This document shows positions 1-8,293 of a DNA stretch of 64,000 nt, one piece after another (positions within the stretch are counted from its first letter, which is position 1; each line of letters begins with the position of its first letter). Under the pieces are notes generated by a model, which was not told the DNA's origin, made no database searches, and saw nothing but the letters and a program-made list of their open reading frames with translations. This stretch comes from Moorella sp. Hama-1 (lineage in GTDB: Bacteria; Bacillota; DSM-521; Neomoorellales; Neomoorellaceae). The stretch covers positions 2,972,501-3,036,500 of the forward strand of contig NZ_AP024620.1 of assembly GCF_023734095.1 (NCBI RefSeq), in the 5' to 3' direction. Made by a program: the position numbers and the translations under genes.

Positions 1-231
1 CTTTAGGTAGCCAGATACCAGCTTTCTTAATCCAACCCGTTCACCGCATTTTGATAGGTCTTTGACCTGGGTTCTTTGGGCTGTGCTTTCTATTCGCTTC
101 GCTGGTACGTAACTTGAGCAGGGTCGGAAAACGTTTTCCTTAGTTGTAAGTCTACCACGCCCGGGGAGGGATGTCAATACTCTTCCTACGGAAAACGTTA
201 CCCTTTTTATTTATATTTAAGGTTATCGTTT
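1..231. other. Left-edge stretch without a recognised gene
   Basis: No complete gene is visible before the FadR-type regulator. A minus-strand frame stays open from about base 165 to the left edge but has no ATG, GTG or TTG start and I do not recognise its translation. The stretch carries two operator-like palindromes listed separately. A gene controlled by them would lie off the left edge. Confidence 0.4.
126..203. promoter_or_regulatory. Pair of CG-centred palindromes (LacI/CcpA-like operators)
   Basis: GGAAAACGTTTTCC at 126-139 is a perfect 14-base palindrome, and GGAAAACGTTACCC at 190-203 is a near copy 64 bases away (centre to centre). A central CG with AAAACGTTTT arms is typical of LacI/GalR-family and CcpA (cre) operators. 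Two sites at this spacing could support looping. The regulator and the target gene are not in the window, so the assignment is by resemblance only. Confidence 0.45.
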
Positions 232-284
232 GCCATAAATAAAAACCTCCCTGCTTGGGCCGAGAGGCTGCCACTGCCGGGAGG
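232..284 (-). terminator. Terminator after the FadR-type regulator
   Basis: On the minus strand CCTCCC (279-284) pairs with GGGAGG (246-251) and is followed by TTTTTATTTA. It lies about 90 bases past the regulator stop codon. Confidence 0.55.
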
Positions 285-373
285 CCAACACCCGTTTAAT
301 ATATCCCGCGTAATATATCCCACGGCACTGCTTTCCTTTTCCAGCATTGCTGGTGCCGCCAGAACCCCTTTTG

Positions 374-1072
374 TTACTTCTTCAACTTCCGGGCGACAAA
401 ACGCAGATGCTTGGTCATGGCCCGGCGGGCGGAATCGGCCGCCCCGGAGATAATGGCCTGGGTGATCTCGCTATGCTGCTCGTAAAGAAGCCTGGCGTTT
501 TCCTGGTTGGAGTAGAGCTGCTGGCGCTTGTTGGCCAAGGTCTGGGCAATGGTATCGGCGATGGTGTACATCAGCCGGGAGACAATGGGGTTATGGGTCA
601 TGCCGGCTATGGCCAGATGAAACCTGACGTCAGTATCCTCCTGGAGAAAGCCCCGGGCAAGTTCGTTAGCCATCTCCTGGACGATACCCACCAGCTTCTC
701 CTTTTCCTCGGTGGTCGCCCGCCGCGCCGCCAAGTGGACTATTTCCCGCTCCAAGATCTGCCGGGCCTCCAACAGGTAGAGGACCTGCTGCTCCTCCAGG
801 AGCAGGGCCATCACCAGGGGCTGGACTATATCGCTATCCCGGACCTGGCGAACAAAGGTCCCCTCCCCGGCCTTTACTTCCAGGATACCCATGGTGGTCA
901 AAGCGCGGATAGCCTCCCGTACCGAGGCCCGGCTGACCCCCAGTTTCTCCGACAGCTCCCTTTCGGAGAAGAAGCGCTCCCCGGGCATAAGCTTGCCTTC
1001 ACTCAGGGACTTTTTCACCTGCTCGACGATTTCTTCGTAGATCTTCTTGGTTTTAATGGGCTGTAATTCCAT
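374..1072 (-). CDS. GntR/FadR-family transcriptional regulator
   Basis: 232 residues, the normal length for the FadR subfamily. An N-terminal winged helix-turn-helix spans about residues 8-75, with the GntR signature FSERELSEKLGVSRASVREA. A helical FCD ligand-binding domain follows (about 95-225), with His residues in FHLAIA, YEQHSE and KHLR that in this family bind a metal and a carboxylate. The ATG follows a GAGGT ribosome site. FCD regulators usually respond to organic acids. The gene lies just beyond the KorABC-SucCD operon, in the same direction but separated from it by two small plus-strand genes, so it may control that operon, although no operator was identified with confidence. Family assignment is firm; the ligand is unknown. 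Confidence 0.88.
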   Translation of the reverse strand: MELQPIKTKKIYEEIVEQVKKSLSEGKLMPGERFFSERELSEKLGVSRASVREAIRALTTMGILEVKAGEGTFVRQVRDSDIVQPLVMALLLEEQQVLYLLEARQILEREIVHLAARRATTEEKEKLVGIVQEMANELARGFLQEDTDVRFHLAIAGMTHNPIVSRLMYTIADTIAQTLANKRQQLYSNQENARLLYEQHSEITQAIISGAADSARRAMTKHLRFVARKLKK

Positions 1073-1149
1073 TAGCGTTACCTCAGGTTGTTTTTGATTA
1101 TTATCACATTTTTTTGAGGTGATGGCAACTACCTTGTCCCTATCTTGAG

Positions 1150-1569
1150 ATGGAAAGTTCGAAGGATACGTTTATCGCCGATAATGATAACTTCGCGATT
1201 GCCGAACACCACCTGCGTCGCTCCCTGGAGCCCCTTCTGGACATTGGCCGACATATTGCCGCCAAGAAGGGGCTTGGCCGGCCCGAGGATTATAAAAGTA
1301 TAATCACCTTGCTGGGAAAAAACGGCGTGATCCCTTGGGAGTTTATGATCAAAATCCAGGGTATGGCCGGTTACCGTAATCGCCTGGTACATGGTTATGC
1401 CAATGTTACGGCAGAGGAGATTTATGACCTCCTTAAAAATAATCTATCCGACTTTGCAGAGTTTGTAAATTATATAATTGAGTACCTGAATAAAGAGAAT
1501 CCGGCTCAGAAAGGTGGGACAGATGATGGCGCCAAAGGTTGTTCCCGATCTCCAACCCCAGGCCATTGA
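1150..1569 (+). pseudogene. HepT-like RNase toxin, N-terminally truncated orphan
   Basis: The translation matches the HepT (DUF86) family from about residue 3 on. It ends with the catalytic RX4HXY motif as RNRLVHGY (about residues 76-83) and the usual C-terminal helix. HepT proteins normally have another 20-25 residues forming a first helix. Here the frame is closed by TGA at 1120-1122, and no good ribosome site precedes the ATG. No nucleotidyltransferase (MNT) antitoxin gene is next to it. It is best read as a 5'-truncated remnant, but the active-site motif is intact, so a residual product cannot be excluded. Its tail overlaps the next small ORF by about 47 bases. Confidence 0.6.
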
Positions 1570-1762
1570 TTATGAAACATACAGTGAGGCAGTTCCGGAG
1601 AAAATGGAGTTAATTGAAGGGTTCCTGATCAGTGGCCCTGAATATCCTGATTCAAGGGAAAAACTTTTATGGGCGCTTCTGATCAATGTCGGCCTGGAGC
1701 GGGCGGTGAAACTGGCCCCAAAGGAAAAATGGGAAGCAGCCCTGCGGGAGATGGACAAATAA
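1523..1762 (+). CDS. Small hypothetical protein (79 aa)
   Basis: The ATG at 1523 follows AAGGTGGG at good spacing, although a GTG at 1514 is possible. The product is acidic in the middle (PEKMELIEGF) and helical and basic at the end (LERAVKLAPKEKWEAAL). I do not recognise a family with certainty; the ELIEG stretch faintly recalls the start of Uma2-type nucleases but the rest does not. It overlaps the end of the HepT remnant and may be translationally coupled to it. Confidence 0.5.
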   Translation: MMAPKVVPDLQPQAIDYETYSEAVPEKMELIEGFLISGPEYPDSREKLLWALLINVGLERAVKLAPKEKWEAALREMDK

Positions 1763-1792
1763 AAAAGGAAGAGCCCAGAATATGGTTCTTCC
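1756..1792 (-). terminator. Terminator of the kor-suc operon
   Basis: Minus-strand hairpin GGAAGA (1787-1792) with TCTTCC (1767-1772), inner CC/GG pairs, then TTTTTTATTTG. It lies about 45 bases beyond the sucD stop codon. Confidence 0.75.
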
Positions 1793-1836
1793 CAAAGTAA
1801 TGGGGGAAACTACTACCTATCTATTATTAATTAAAG

Positions 1837-2715
1837 CTAAACTATCTCTCTTAATAGTCGGCCCACCTCAGAAGGTCGCCGGGCAATCTCAACGCCAGCT
1901 GACTGCAGGGCGCTTTCTTTACTCTGCACCGAACCACGGCCCAGGGTCATAATGGCGCCGGCGTGACCCATCTTTTTCCCCGGCGGCGCCGAACGGCCGG
2001 CAATAAAGGCCACCGCCGGTTTGGTAAAGCCACCTGCCTTCATAAAATCGGCCGCATCCTCTTCCATACTACCGCCCACTTCGCCGATGATTACTACACC
2101 GCTGGTATGCTCATCAGCCTGGAAAACGGCCAGGACTTCAGTGAGGGTTGTCCCGGGGACCGGATCTCCCCCCAAGCCGATACAGGTACTGATACCTAGC
2201 CCGGCGGCCACAATCTGGGAGCATACCTCGTTAATCAGACTACCGCTGCGGGCAATTACGCCAATATTACCAGGCTGGTAGACATCGGCGAGCCAGACGG
2301 GTATAAAACCCAGCATAGCCTCGCCAATGGTAGCCATACCCGGGTTGTTGGGTCCAATCACGTAGGCCCCTCTTTCCCTGGCATAAGTCCTAACCTCCAG
2401 GGCGTCCTGAACCGGCAGGCCGTCCACCAGTAATACGATCAGTTTTAGACCGGCTTCCAGGGCTTCGAAGGTGGCATCTTTAGCGAAGGGCGGCGGCACA
2501 AAGATTACCGAAGCCTCAGCACCCTGCTTTTCTACTACCTCCCGGACGGTATTATATACCGGTACTCCATAGACTTTGGCCCCTCCTTTACCCGGGGTCA
2601 CCCCGCCCACGATCCTGGTCCCGGCAGCCAGCATGCGTTCCGTCCAGAAGCTGCCTTCGTTACCGGTAATACCCTGCACTAGAACCTTAGTTTCCTTGCC
2701 CAAGAGGATCCCCAT
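1837..2715 (-). CDS. sucD: Succinate-CoA ligase (ADP-forming) alpha subunit
   Basis: 292 residues, the family length. It has an N-terminal CoA-binding Rossmann domain (about 1-125) and a ligase domain whose catalytic His251 lies in KKMGHAGAIM and is phosphorylated during acyl-CoA + ADP + Pi = acid + CoA + ATP. The E. coli motif GPNCPG reads GPNNPG here (121-126). The start is set by AGGAGGTC upstream and the gene overlaps the end of sucC by 29 bases, so the two subunits are translationally coupled. As the last gene of the kor-suc operon it probably conserves energy from the acyl-CoA made by KorABC. The substrate could be succinyl-CoA or another acyl-CoA. Confidence 0.9.
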   Translation of the reverse strand: MGILLGKETKVLVQGITGNEGSFWTERMLAAGTRIVGGVTPGKGGAKVYGVPVYNTVREVVEKQGAEASVIFVPPPFAKDATFEALEAGLKLIVLLVDGLPVQDALEVRTYARERGAYVIGPNNPGMATIGEAMLGFIPVWLADVYQPGNIGVIARSGSLINEVCSQIVAAGLGISTCIGLGGDPVPGTTLTEVLAVFQADEHTSGVVIIGEVGGSMEEDAADFMKAGGFTKPAVAFIAGRSAPPGKKMGHAGAIMTLGRGSVQSKESALQSAGVEIARRPSEVGRLLREIV

Positions 2716-3850
2716 GGCTTTGACCTCCTGCTAGTTTTACCGCTGCCTGGACGGCTGCTTCTACATTGGCGTAAGGCTCAATGCCGGCCTCTTCCTTCAA
2801 AATGCGCCGGGCTTCCTCCTCCCCGGTGCCGCGGATGGAGGCGACAATGGGTTGACGGGGTTTAAGTTCCTTGATTGCCTGGGCCAGGCCCTGGCTAATG
2901 ACATCCGCCCGGGCCACCAGGCCGAAGGTATTGATTAATATCACCTTGACATCGGGGTCTTCCAGTACCAGTTGCATGGCATAATAGGAGTTTTTATAAG
3001 TCGCACCGCCAAATTCCAGGAAATTGGCCGGCTGACCACCATAGTATTTAATTAAGTCCAGAACGGTCATGGTCAAGCCCGCACCGGTACAAAGGACGCC
3101 AATATTACCATCCAGTTTAACATAACCCAGGCCGTACTGGGCCGCCTGGTATTCACGCTCGTTATCATAACGCTCTGGCCCTTTAACAAACTCCTTCTGG
3201 CGGAATAAAGCACCGTCATAGATGTTGACCTTGGCGTCCGCAGCTAGCATTTTACCTTCGTTGGTAATGACCAGGGGGTTAATTTCCACTAGCTCGGCGT
3301 CGTAAGAACGGAAAACCTGATAAAGTTTCAATAGGATAGCTGCGAAAGCATTGACTTCTTTTCCCGTCAAACCCAGTAGGAAGGCTATCCTCCGGGCCTG
3401 GAAGGGCATGAGGCCACGGAAAATAGGAATGGTTTCTTTTATTATGCCCTCTGGTGTCTCCCGGGCAACCTCCTCGATATCCATTCCCCCGGTGGCGCTG
3501 GCCATAATAAGGGGTGAAGCCTGAACCGGATCGATGGTAATCGATAGATAGAGTTCCCTGGCAATAGCCAGCCTTTCTTCGATTAACAGTTTGCTCACTG
3601 TTTCCGCCTTGAGGGTAGTCCCTAGAATGGCTGCTGCTTTTTCCCGGGCCTCTTCCGGTGAGGTGGCAAACTTAATCCCCCCGGCCTTGCCCCGGCCGCC
3701 TTGCAAAATCTGGGATTTAATGACAACCTCGCCTCCGAGCTGGGTGGCGGCCTCTGCGGCCGCCTCAGCTGAGGTTACCATCATCCCCCGGGGGACGGGG
3801 AGCCCCTTTTCCCTAAAAAGCCCTTTGCCCTCGTATTCATAAAGTTTCAT
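2687..3850 (-). CDS. sucC: Succinate-CoA ligase (ADP-forming) beta subunit
   Basis: 387 residues, normal for SucC. An N-terminal ATP-grasp domain (about 1-235) opens with the typical MKLYEYEGK start, and a C-terminal flavodoxin-like ligase domain follows (about 240-385). Nucleotide- and Mg-binding residues lie around VEINPLVIT and DAKVNIYD. The beta subunit binds the nucleotide and accepts phosphate from the His of SucD. It starts 7 bases after korC and overlaps sucD, so it belongs to the same operon. Whether it is a true TCA enzyme or a ligase for other acids cannot be told from the sequence. Confidence 0.9.
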   Translation of the reverse strand: MKLYEYEGKGLFREKGLPVPRGMMVTSAEAAAEAATQLGGEVVIKSQILQGGRGKAGGIKFATSPEEAREKAAAILGTTLKAETVSKLLIEERLAIARELYLSITIDPVQASPLIMASATGGMDIEEVARETPEGIIKETIPIFRGLMPFQARRIAFLLGLTGKEVNAFAAILLKLYQVFRSYDAELVEINPLVITNEGKMLAADAKVNIYDGALFRQKEFVKGPERYDNEREYQAAQYGLGYVKLDGNIGVLCTGAGLTMTVLDLIKYYGGQPANFLEFGGATYKNSYYAMQLVLEDPDVKVILINTFGLVARADVISQGLAQAIKELKPRQPIVASIRGTGEEEARRILKEEAGIEPYANVEAAVQAAVKLAGGQSHGDPLGQGN

Positions 3851-3857
3851 CTCAGCA

Positions 3858-4391
3858 CTACTCCTTTGATATAAGGGAATAACCTATTTCAAAGGCCTTT
3901 TTGTTTTCTTCATGGAAGCGAGGGATCCTTTCCAGCATGGCTTTCAGGATGTTTTCTTTATCCACCAGGCCGGTCATCATTTTGGCCATGGCCCCCAGGA
4001 CAATGGCGTTGGCGTAAAGTTCCCGGCCCAGTTCCCGTTCGGCCGTATCCCGGGCCGCCAGGGGAATATGCTTTACCGTCAGGGAAGAATCCGGTTCTAC
4101 ATAGGCCGGGTCATAAATGACGAGACCTTTTTTCGCCAGATGAATAAAGCGGTTATAAGCAGCCTTGGAGAGGGCAACAAAGTAATCCGGGTTCTCGACC
4201 ACCGGGCTGTCGATGGTTTCCGGTGAGATTACCACCTGGGTCCGGACATAGCCGCCCCTGGTTTCCGTCCCATGGCTGACCAGCATGGTTGTCTTCAGAT
4301 CCTGGTAAACGGCCGCGGTGCTGAGGGTCTGGCCGATACGTACAACCCCCTGCCCGCCAAAGCCGCTCACCAGTACTTCCGTTCTGGCCAT
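3858..4391 (-). CDS. korC: 2-oxoacid:ferredoxin oxidoreductase gamma subunit
   Basis: 177 residues, typical of the separate gamma subunit (POR domain). It begins with the characteristic VLVSGFGGQGVVR (about 6-18), which helps hold CoA and closes the active site of the KorABC complex, and contains SHGTETRGG. The complex oxidatively decarboxylates a 2-oxoacid to acyl-CoA, reducing ferredoxin, and can run in reverse. The start codon is within one base of the korB stop. Four-gene 2-oxoglutarate-type systems use this layout, so 2-oxoglutarate is likely but branched or aryl oxoacids are possible. Confidence 0.87.
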   Translation of the reverse strand: MARTEVLVSGFGGQGVVRIGQTLSTAAVYQDLKTTMLVSHGTETRGGYVRTQVVISPETIDSPVVENPDYFVALSKAAYNRFIHLAKKGLVIYDPAYVEPDSSLTVKHIPLAARDTAERELGRELYANAIVLGAMAKMMTGLVDKENILKAMLERIPRFHEENKKAFEIGYSLISKE

Positions 4392-5227
4392 TAGTTATAC
4401 CTCCTTTGAACTTCGGCAACAAAGTTCCTGATATACTCGGAAAACTCGGGGCGGGTATTGCTGGCGTCATAGTAAATGCCGGTACGGAAAGCAAAATCAT
4501 CAGGACCTTTATCCTTTAAGCCGCAGGTATGCTCCTCGAACCATTTATAGATAACCAGGGGCTTACGGCTACCCAGGGCCCGGTCGGCAAAATTGGTCAC
4601 ACAGGGATAAGGCATATGCACCAGGGAGAAGCCCCGGTTCAGAATGGCCTTTTTGATGCTCTCCACGGCCTCCTGACCCTGGAGACTGGTATGGCGGGCC
4701 AGGAAGGTTGCCCCGGCTTCCCGCAGGATGTTGAGGACATCCCGGCCCTCGGAGGTCCAGTTATTTTCATAGTTACCATAAGGGCTGCTGTCGGTATGGA
4801 TACCCCGGGGAGTAGTCCAGCCGTACTGGCCGCCGGTAGATTGGTAACCCAGATTATCACATACAATTACCGTCATATCCACATTGCGGCGGGCGCAATT
4901 TAACAAGTGGAGAAAACCGATACCAAAGGCATCGCCATCGCCCACGGTAAGAATTATCTTTTTATCCGGGGGCAGGGCCAGGCGCAAACCCGTTGTTATG
5001 GCATAGACCCGGCCATGGGTGCCGGCAAAGTTGTCGCCCTTCCAGGTATTAAAGGTCTGCCGGCCGGCGCAGCCGATACCGGTGCCCCAGACAACGTCAC
5101 CGATTTCCAGGCCCAATTCATCGATAGCCTTAACTACTTTTTTGTGGACCTGGCCGAGACCGCAACCGCTACAAGCCGTGCTCGGTATTTTCCGCGGCCG
5201 TAAATACTTAGTAGCTAAATAATCCAT
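4391..5227 (-). CDS. korB: 2-oxoacid:ferredoxin oxidoreductase beta subunit (TPP-binding)
   Basis: 278 residues. The TPP motif starts at GDGDAFGIG (96-104) and continues through the Asn of CDNLGYQSTGG. Cysteines at CSGCG (19-23) and IGCAG (51-55) match those that coordinate the single Fe-S cluster of this subunit class. It lies one base from korA and one base from korC, so the order alpha-beta-gamma is tightly coupled. It forms the catalytic core with KorA. The identification of the subunit is firm; the preferred oxoacid is inferred only from the neighbouring sucCD. Confidence 0.88.
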   Translation of the reverse strand: MDYLATKYLRPRKIPSTACSGCGLGQVHKKVVKAIDELGLEIGDVVWGTGIGCAGRQTFNTWKGDNFAGTHGRVYAITTGLRLALPPDKKIILTVGDGDAFGIGFLHLLNCARRNVDMTVIVCDNLGYQSTGGQYGWTTPRGIHTDSSPYGNYENNWTSEGRDVLNILREAGATFLARHTSLQGQEAVESIKKAILNRGFSLVHMPYPCVTNFADRALGSRKPLVIYKWFEEHTCGLKDKGPDDFAFRTGIYYDASNTRPEFSEYIRNFVAEVQRRYN

Positions 5228-5228
5228 T

Positions 5229-6401
5229 TTACCACGCCTCCCATTCCCAGTTCCGCGCCTGGATTTCTTTACCTGTCAGCAATGCCTGCATTAATTCTTC
5301 CAGTTCAGCCACCGTCGGCAGTTCGCCGCATTTGCCGAAGAAATGAACCTCGCTGCCCTTAGGAACGGCCCGTTGAATCTCCCGCACCAGCTGACCATCG
5401 TAATTTAATTCCACACTCAAATACTTGGCCTGTACTTTAAAAATCTCATCAGGAAATGGCCACAGGGAGATAAGCCTCAGGGCGCCTACTTTCAATCCTT
5501 GCTCGCGGGCCTGTTTAACGGCACTGATAACCACCCGCGAAGGACTGCCATAGGCAACCAGGACTAGCTCCGGATTATCATCAACAAAATAGGATTCATA
5601 ACGAGTTATCAGGTCCTTATGGTTTCTTACCTTATAAATTAAGCGATAAGCGTGTTTATGCTGGAAGTCTACTTCCTCGGTGTCGTAACCCTCCGGGGTG
5701 GGAGTCCAGTCGGAACAGGCGGCGCCGGTGTTATGGCCCAGAACTACTGGCGGAATATCAATTTCATCGGTGGCCGGGTAGAATTCCGGCCCTTCTTTGA
5801 TCCGGCGGGGAATTACTTTCAAGCCCATAGCCTCTATTTCTTCCGGCGTTTCCGGTATACTCAAACTCTCCCAGCCATCGGTGACCAACTGGTCGGCCAG
5901 GATGATCACCGGCATGCGGAAACGTTCGGCCAGATAAAAGGCTTCTACAGTGGTGGAAAAGGCCTCCTGGACACTATTGGGAGCCAGAACAATGGTCTCG
6001 TAATTACCCCCCTGGGTCGGATAACGGCTCAGGTAAAATTCGCCCTGCCCCGGGGCACCAGTAATACCGCTCACCGGCCCCACCCGCTGGGCATTAACTA
6101 CTACCAGGGGTATTTCACTGCCCAGGGCCCAGCCCATGGGGTCGGCATAAAGGATGAAACCAGGCCCGGAAGTGGCGGTCATGGCCTTTAATCCTCCCAG
6201 GGAACCACCTATACAGACGTGCAGGGCTGTTAATTCATCTTCAGCTTGGACGTAATAACCGCCTATCTGGGGTAAGCGCCGGGACATATTTTCGGCAATC
6301 TCCGTTGCCGGGGTTATGGGGTAACCGGCAAAGAGTTTACACCCGGCGATAATCGCCCCTTCAGTAATGGCCGCATTACCGGTATCCAGTGTTTTTCGCA
6401 T
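5229..6401 (-). CDS. korA: 2-oxoacid:ferredoxin oxidoreductase alpha subunit
   Basis: 390 residues, the length of the free alpha subunit. The pyrimidine-binding domain begins with GYPITPATEIAE (about 26-37) and has the family's conserved substrate-pocket segment ATSGPGF. A second domain (from about 250) is transketolase-C-like. It pairs with KorB to bind TPP. The gene follows the flavoprotein/ferredoxin gene by 14 bases. There is no separate small delta ferredoxin gene in the operon, so the 4Fe-4S domain at the end of the upstream flavoprotein is the obvious electron carrier (inference). Confidence 0.88.
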   Translation of the reverse strand: MRKTLDTGNAAITEGAIIAGCKLFAGYPITPATEIAENMSRRLPQIGGYYVQAEDELTALHVCIGGSLGGLKAMTATSGPGFILYADPMGWALGSEIPLVVVNAQRVGPVSGITGAPGQGEFYLSRYPTQGGNYETIVLAPNSVQEAFSTTVEAFYLAERFRMPVIILADQLVTDGWESLSIPETPEEIEAMGLKVIPRRIKEGPEFYPATDEIDIPPVVLGHNTGAACSDWTPTPEGYDTEEVDFQHKHAYRLIYKVRNHKDLITRYESYFVDDNPELVLVAYGSPSRVVISAVKQAREQGLKVGALRLISLWPFPDEIFKVQAKYLSVELNYDGQLVREIQRAVPKGSEVHFFGKCGELPTVAELEELMQALLTGKEIQARNWEWEAW

Positions 6402-6415
6402 ATCCTTCCTTCCCC

Positions 6416-8038
6416 CTATGCATTCTTCTCAATACTAATGGCGAAGTCGGGGCAAACAAAGAAGCACTTCAGACACCCCATACATTTTTCGGGATGTACA
6501 GCTACCATGGGTTTATAGCCGCGATCATTGAAATAATCGGCCGGGGCGTAGACGCCCAGGGTACATACGTTGGCACAATAACCGCATTCTTTACAGCCAT
6601 GAGGATCGACCTCTACCTTATAGCAGCGCCGGTCGCAGGCCAGGCAGCGTTTGGCCTCCTTTTGCGCTCTGGAAGTATCGAAACCCAGTTCTACCGGGGC
6701 AAAACTGTGCAAACGTTCTCTCAGGGGTAGAATGGGTACATAGGTCCGTTCCGTAATGGTTAAAACCTCAGGTGCTTCTACCTCACCTGTAGCTGCCGCT
6801 TCGGTCCTGGCCAGTTCGCCTGTGCCGCCCAGGAATTTGTCCATAGCGCCGGCTGCTTTCTTACCCTGGGCAATGGCTTCTATAATCGAGGCTGGTCCGG
6901 TAACTACGTCACCGGCGGCGTAAATACCTTCTTTCCCGGCAGCCAGGGTTTCCCTGCAAGCTTCGATTTGACTGCCTTCGCCTTTGGTCAGGCCCCAGTT
7001 TTTAGGTACGTCAGGCACCTGGCCGATAGCGACGATGATCTGGTCAAACTCGGTCGTAAAATCGCTGCCAATAACAGGTACCGGTTTTGGCCTGCCGCTG
7101 GCGTCCTTACCCTTAAGCTGCATCCGCTGGCAGGTCAGGGCTACACTGTCATCCCCTTGTGCTATATTAACTGGCGCCGCCAGGAACTCAATTGCCACCC
7201 CTTCCTCCAGGGCTCCATTAACCTCTTCCTCACTGGCGGGCATCTCTGCCCGGGTTCGGCGGTAAAATATGGTGACATTCTTGGCGCCCAGGCGGCGGGC
7301 CGTCCGGGCGGCATCTATAGCTGTGTTGCCGCCGCCGATTACGGCTACCGTTTTCCCAATAGATACTGATTGACCGCCATTAACTGCCTGCAATAAATCC
7401 AACCCGTCCTTGACTCCCGGCAGATCTTCTCCGGGGATGCCCAGTCTGCTACTCTTCCAGCTCCCGCAGGCCACCAGGACGGCGTCATAATCTTTTCTAA
7501 GATCTTCTAGAGAAGTAACCGGACTATTAACTTTAATCTCAACACCGGCAGCCTGGATAGCCTTGATTTCTTTATCTAAAATTTCCCTCGGCAGGCGATA
7601 GGCCGGGATCCCATAACGCATCATGCCACCTGCCTCAGGCTTGGCCTCAAAAACCGTAACCTGGTGGCCGCGGCGGGCCAGGTAATAGGCTGCCGTCAGC
7701 CCGCTGGGACCAGCACCGATGACGGCTACTTTTTTACCTGTTGCTACCTGGCTGGCTCCACCCTGGCAGCGACCCTCCACTGCACCGTTTTCTGCTGCAA
7801 AACGCTTTAATAACCTGATAGCCACCGGTTCATCCAGCTGGTTGCGGGCACACTTGCTTTCGCAGGGGTGCACGCAGGCATAGCCGCAGATAGCAGGGAA
7901 AGGAATACTTTCCCTGATGACCCCCAGTGCTTTTTGCAATTCTCCTTGCTGGATATACCTGACATAGCGCGGTACATCGACGCCGGCAGGGCAGGCCTCC
8001 TGGCAGGGGGCCATTTTTCTACAATTTGCTTCTCCCAT
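6416..8038 (-). CDS. GltD-like FAD/NAD(P) oxidoreductase with C-terminal 2[4Fe-4S] ferredoxin domain
   Basis: 540 residues from the ATG at 8038, chosen because GGAAAGGAGTG precedes it; an upstream in-frame extension to 8131 has no ribosome site. The N-terminus has the cysteine-rich domain of glutamate-synthase small subunits (MAPCQEACPAGVDVP and CGYACVHPC). A FAD Rossmann motif (VIGAGPSGLTAAYY) and an NAD(P) motif (VIGGGNTAIDAARTARR) follow. The C-terminus carries CLACDRRC, then CKECGYCANVC and CMGCLKCFFVC, two classical 4Fe-4S binding sets. As first gene of the kor-suc operon it probably moves electrons between NAD(P)H and the KorABC ferredoxin site. Partner and direction are inferred. Confidence 0.85.
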   Translation of the reverse strand: MGEANCRKMAPCQEACPAGVDVPRYVRYIQQGELQKALGVIRESIPFPAICGYACVHPCESKCARNQLDEPVAIRLLKRFAAENGAVEGRCQGGASQVATGKKVAVIGAGPSGLTAAYYLARRGHQVTVFEAKPEAGGMMRYGIPAYRLPREILDKEIKAIQAAGVEIKVNSPVTSLEDLRKDYDAVLVACGSWKSSRLGIPGEDLPGVKDGLDLLQAVNGGQSVSIGKTVAVIGGGNTAIDAARTARRLGAKNVTIFYRRTRAEMPASEEEVNGALEEGVAIEFLAAPVNIAQGDDSVALTCQRMQLKGKDASGRPKPVPVIGSDFTTEFDQIIVAIGQVPDVPKNWGLTKGEGSQIEACRETLAAGKEGIYAAGDVVTGPASIIEAIAQGKKAAGAMDKFLGGTGELARTEAAATGEVEAPEVLTITERTYVPILPLRERLHSFAPVELGFDTSRAQKEAKRCLACDRRCYKVEVDPHGCKECGYCANVCTLGVYAPADYFNDRGYKPMVAVHPEKCMGCLKCFFVCPDFAISIEKNA

Positions 8039-8235
8039 GTTCGGTTGCACTCCTTTCCATTTCCTTAATTCATCATGAGAACAATTTTCTCTCCAGGCAG
8101 TTTTAATGATAAAATAGCCTAGATTGTACAAGTTACTTCAATCATTTTTTACATTGTCTCCCTCCTCCTCTATATATTTTAAGTTAATTACTTTCTAATG
8201 GTAAATTAAAGATTTTTATCGTTATATAATCATGT

Positions 8236-8251
8236 CTTATCTATAGATAAG
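8236..8251. promoter_or_regulatory. Perfect 16-base palindrome upstream of the kor-suc operon
   Basis: CTTATCTATAGATAAG is a perfect dyad, about 200 bases before the flavoprotein start codon, in an AT-rich leader. It could be an operator for the kor-suc operon or for the end of the MFS unit. The binding protein is unknown; the nearby FadR-type regulator is one candidate. Confidence 0.4.
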
Positions 8252-8293
8252 TTTTATATATTATTTTAGAGAAGCAATTATCCTATACTTAAG

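Noticed and set aside
1-165. Open minus-strand frame at the left edge (VPAKRIESTAQRTQ...)
   Set aside because: No start codon and no family recognised; it also overlaps an operator palindrome.
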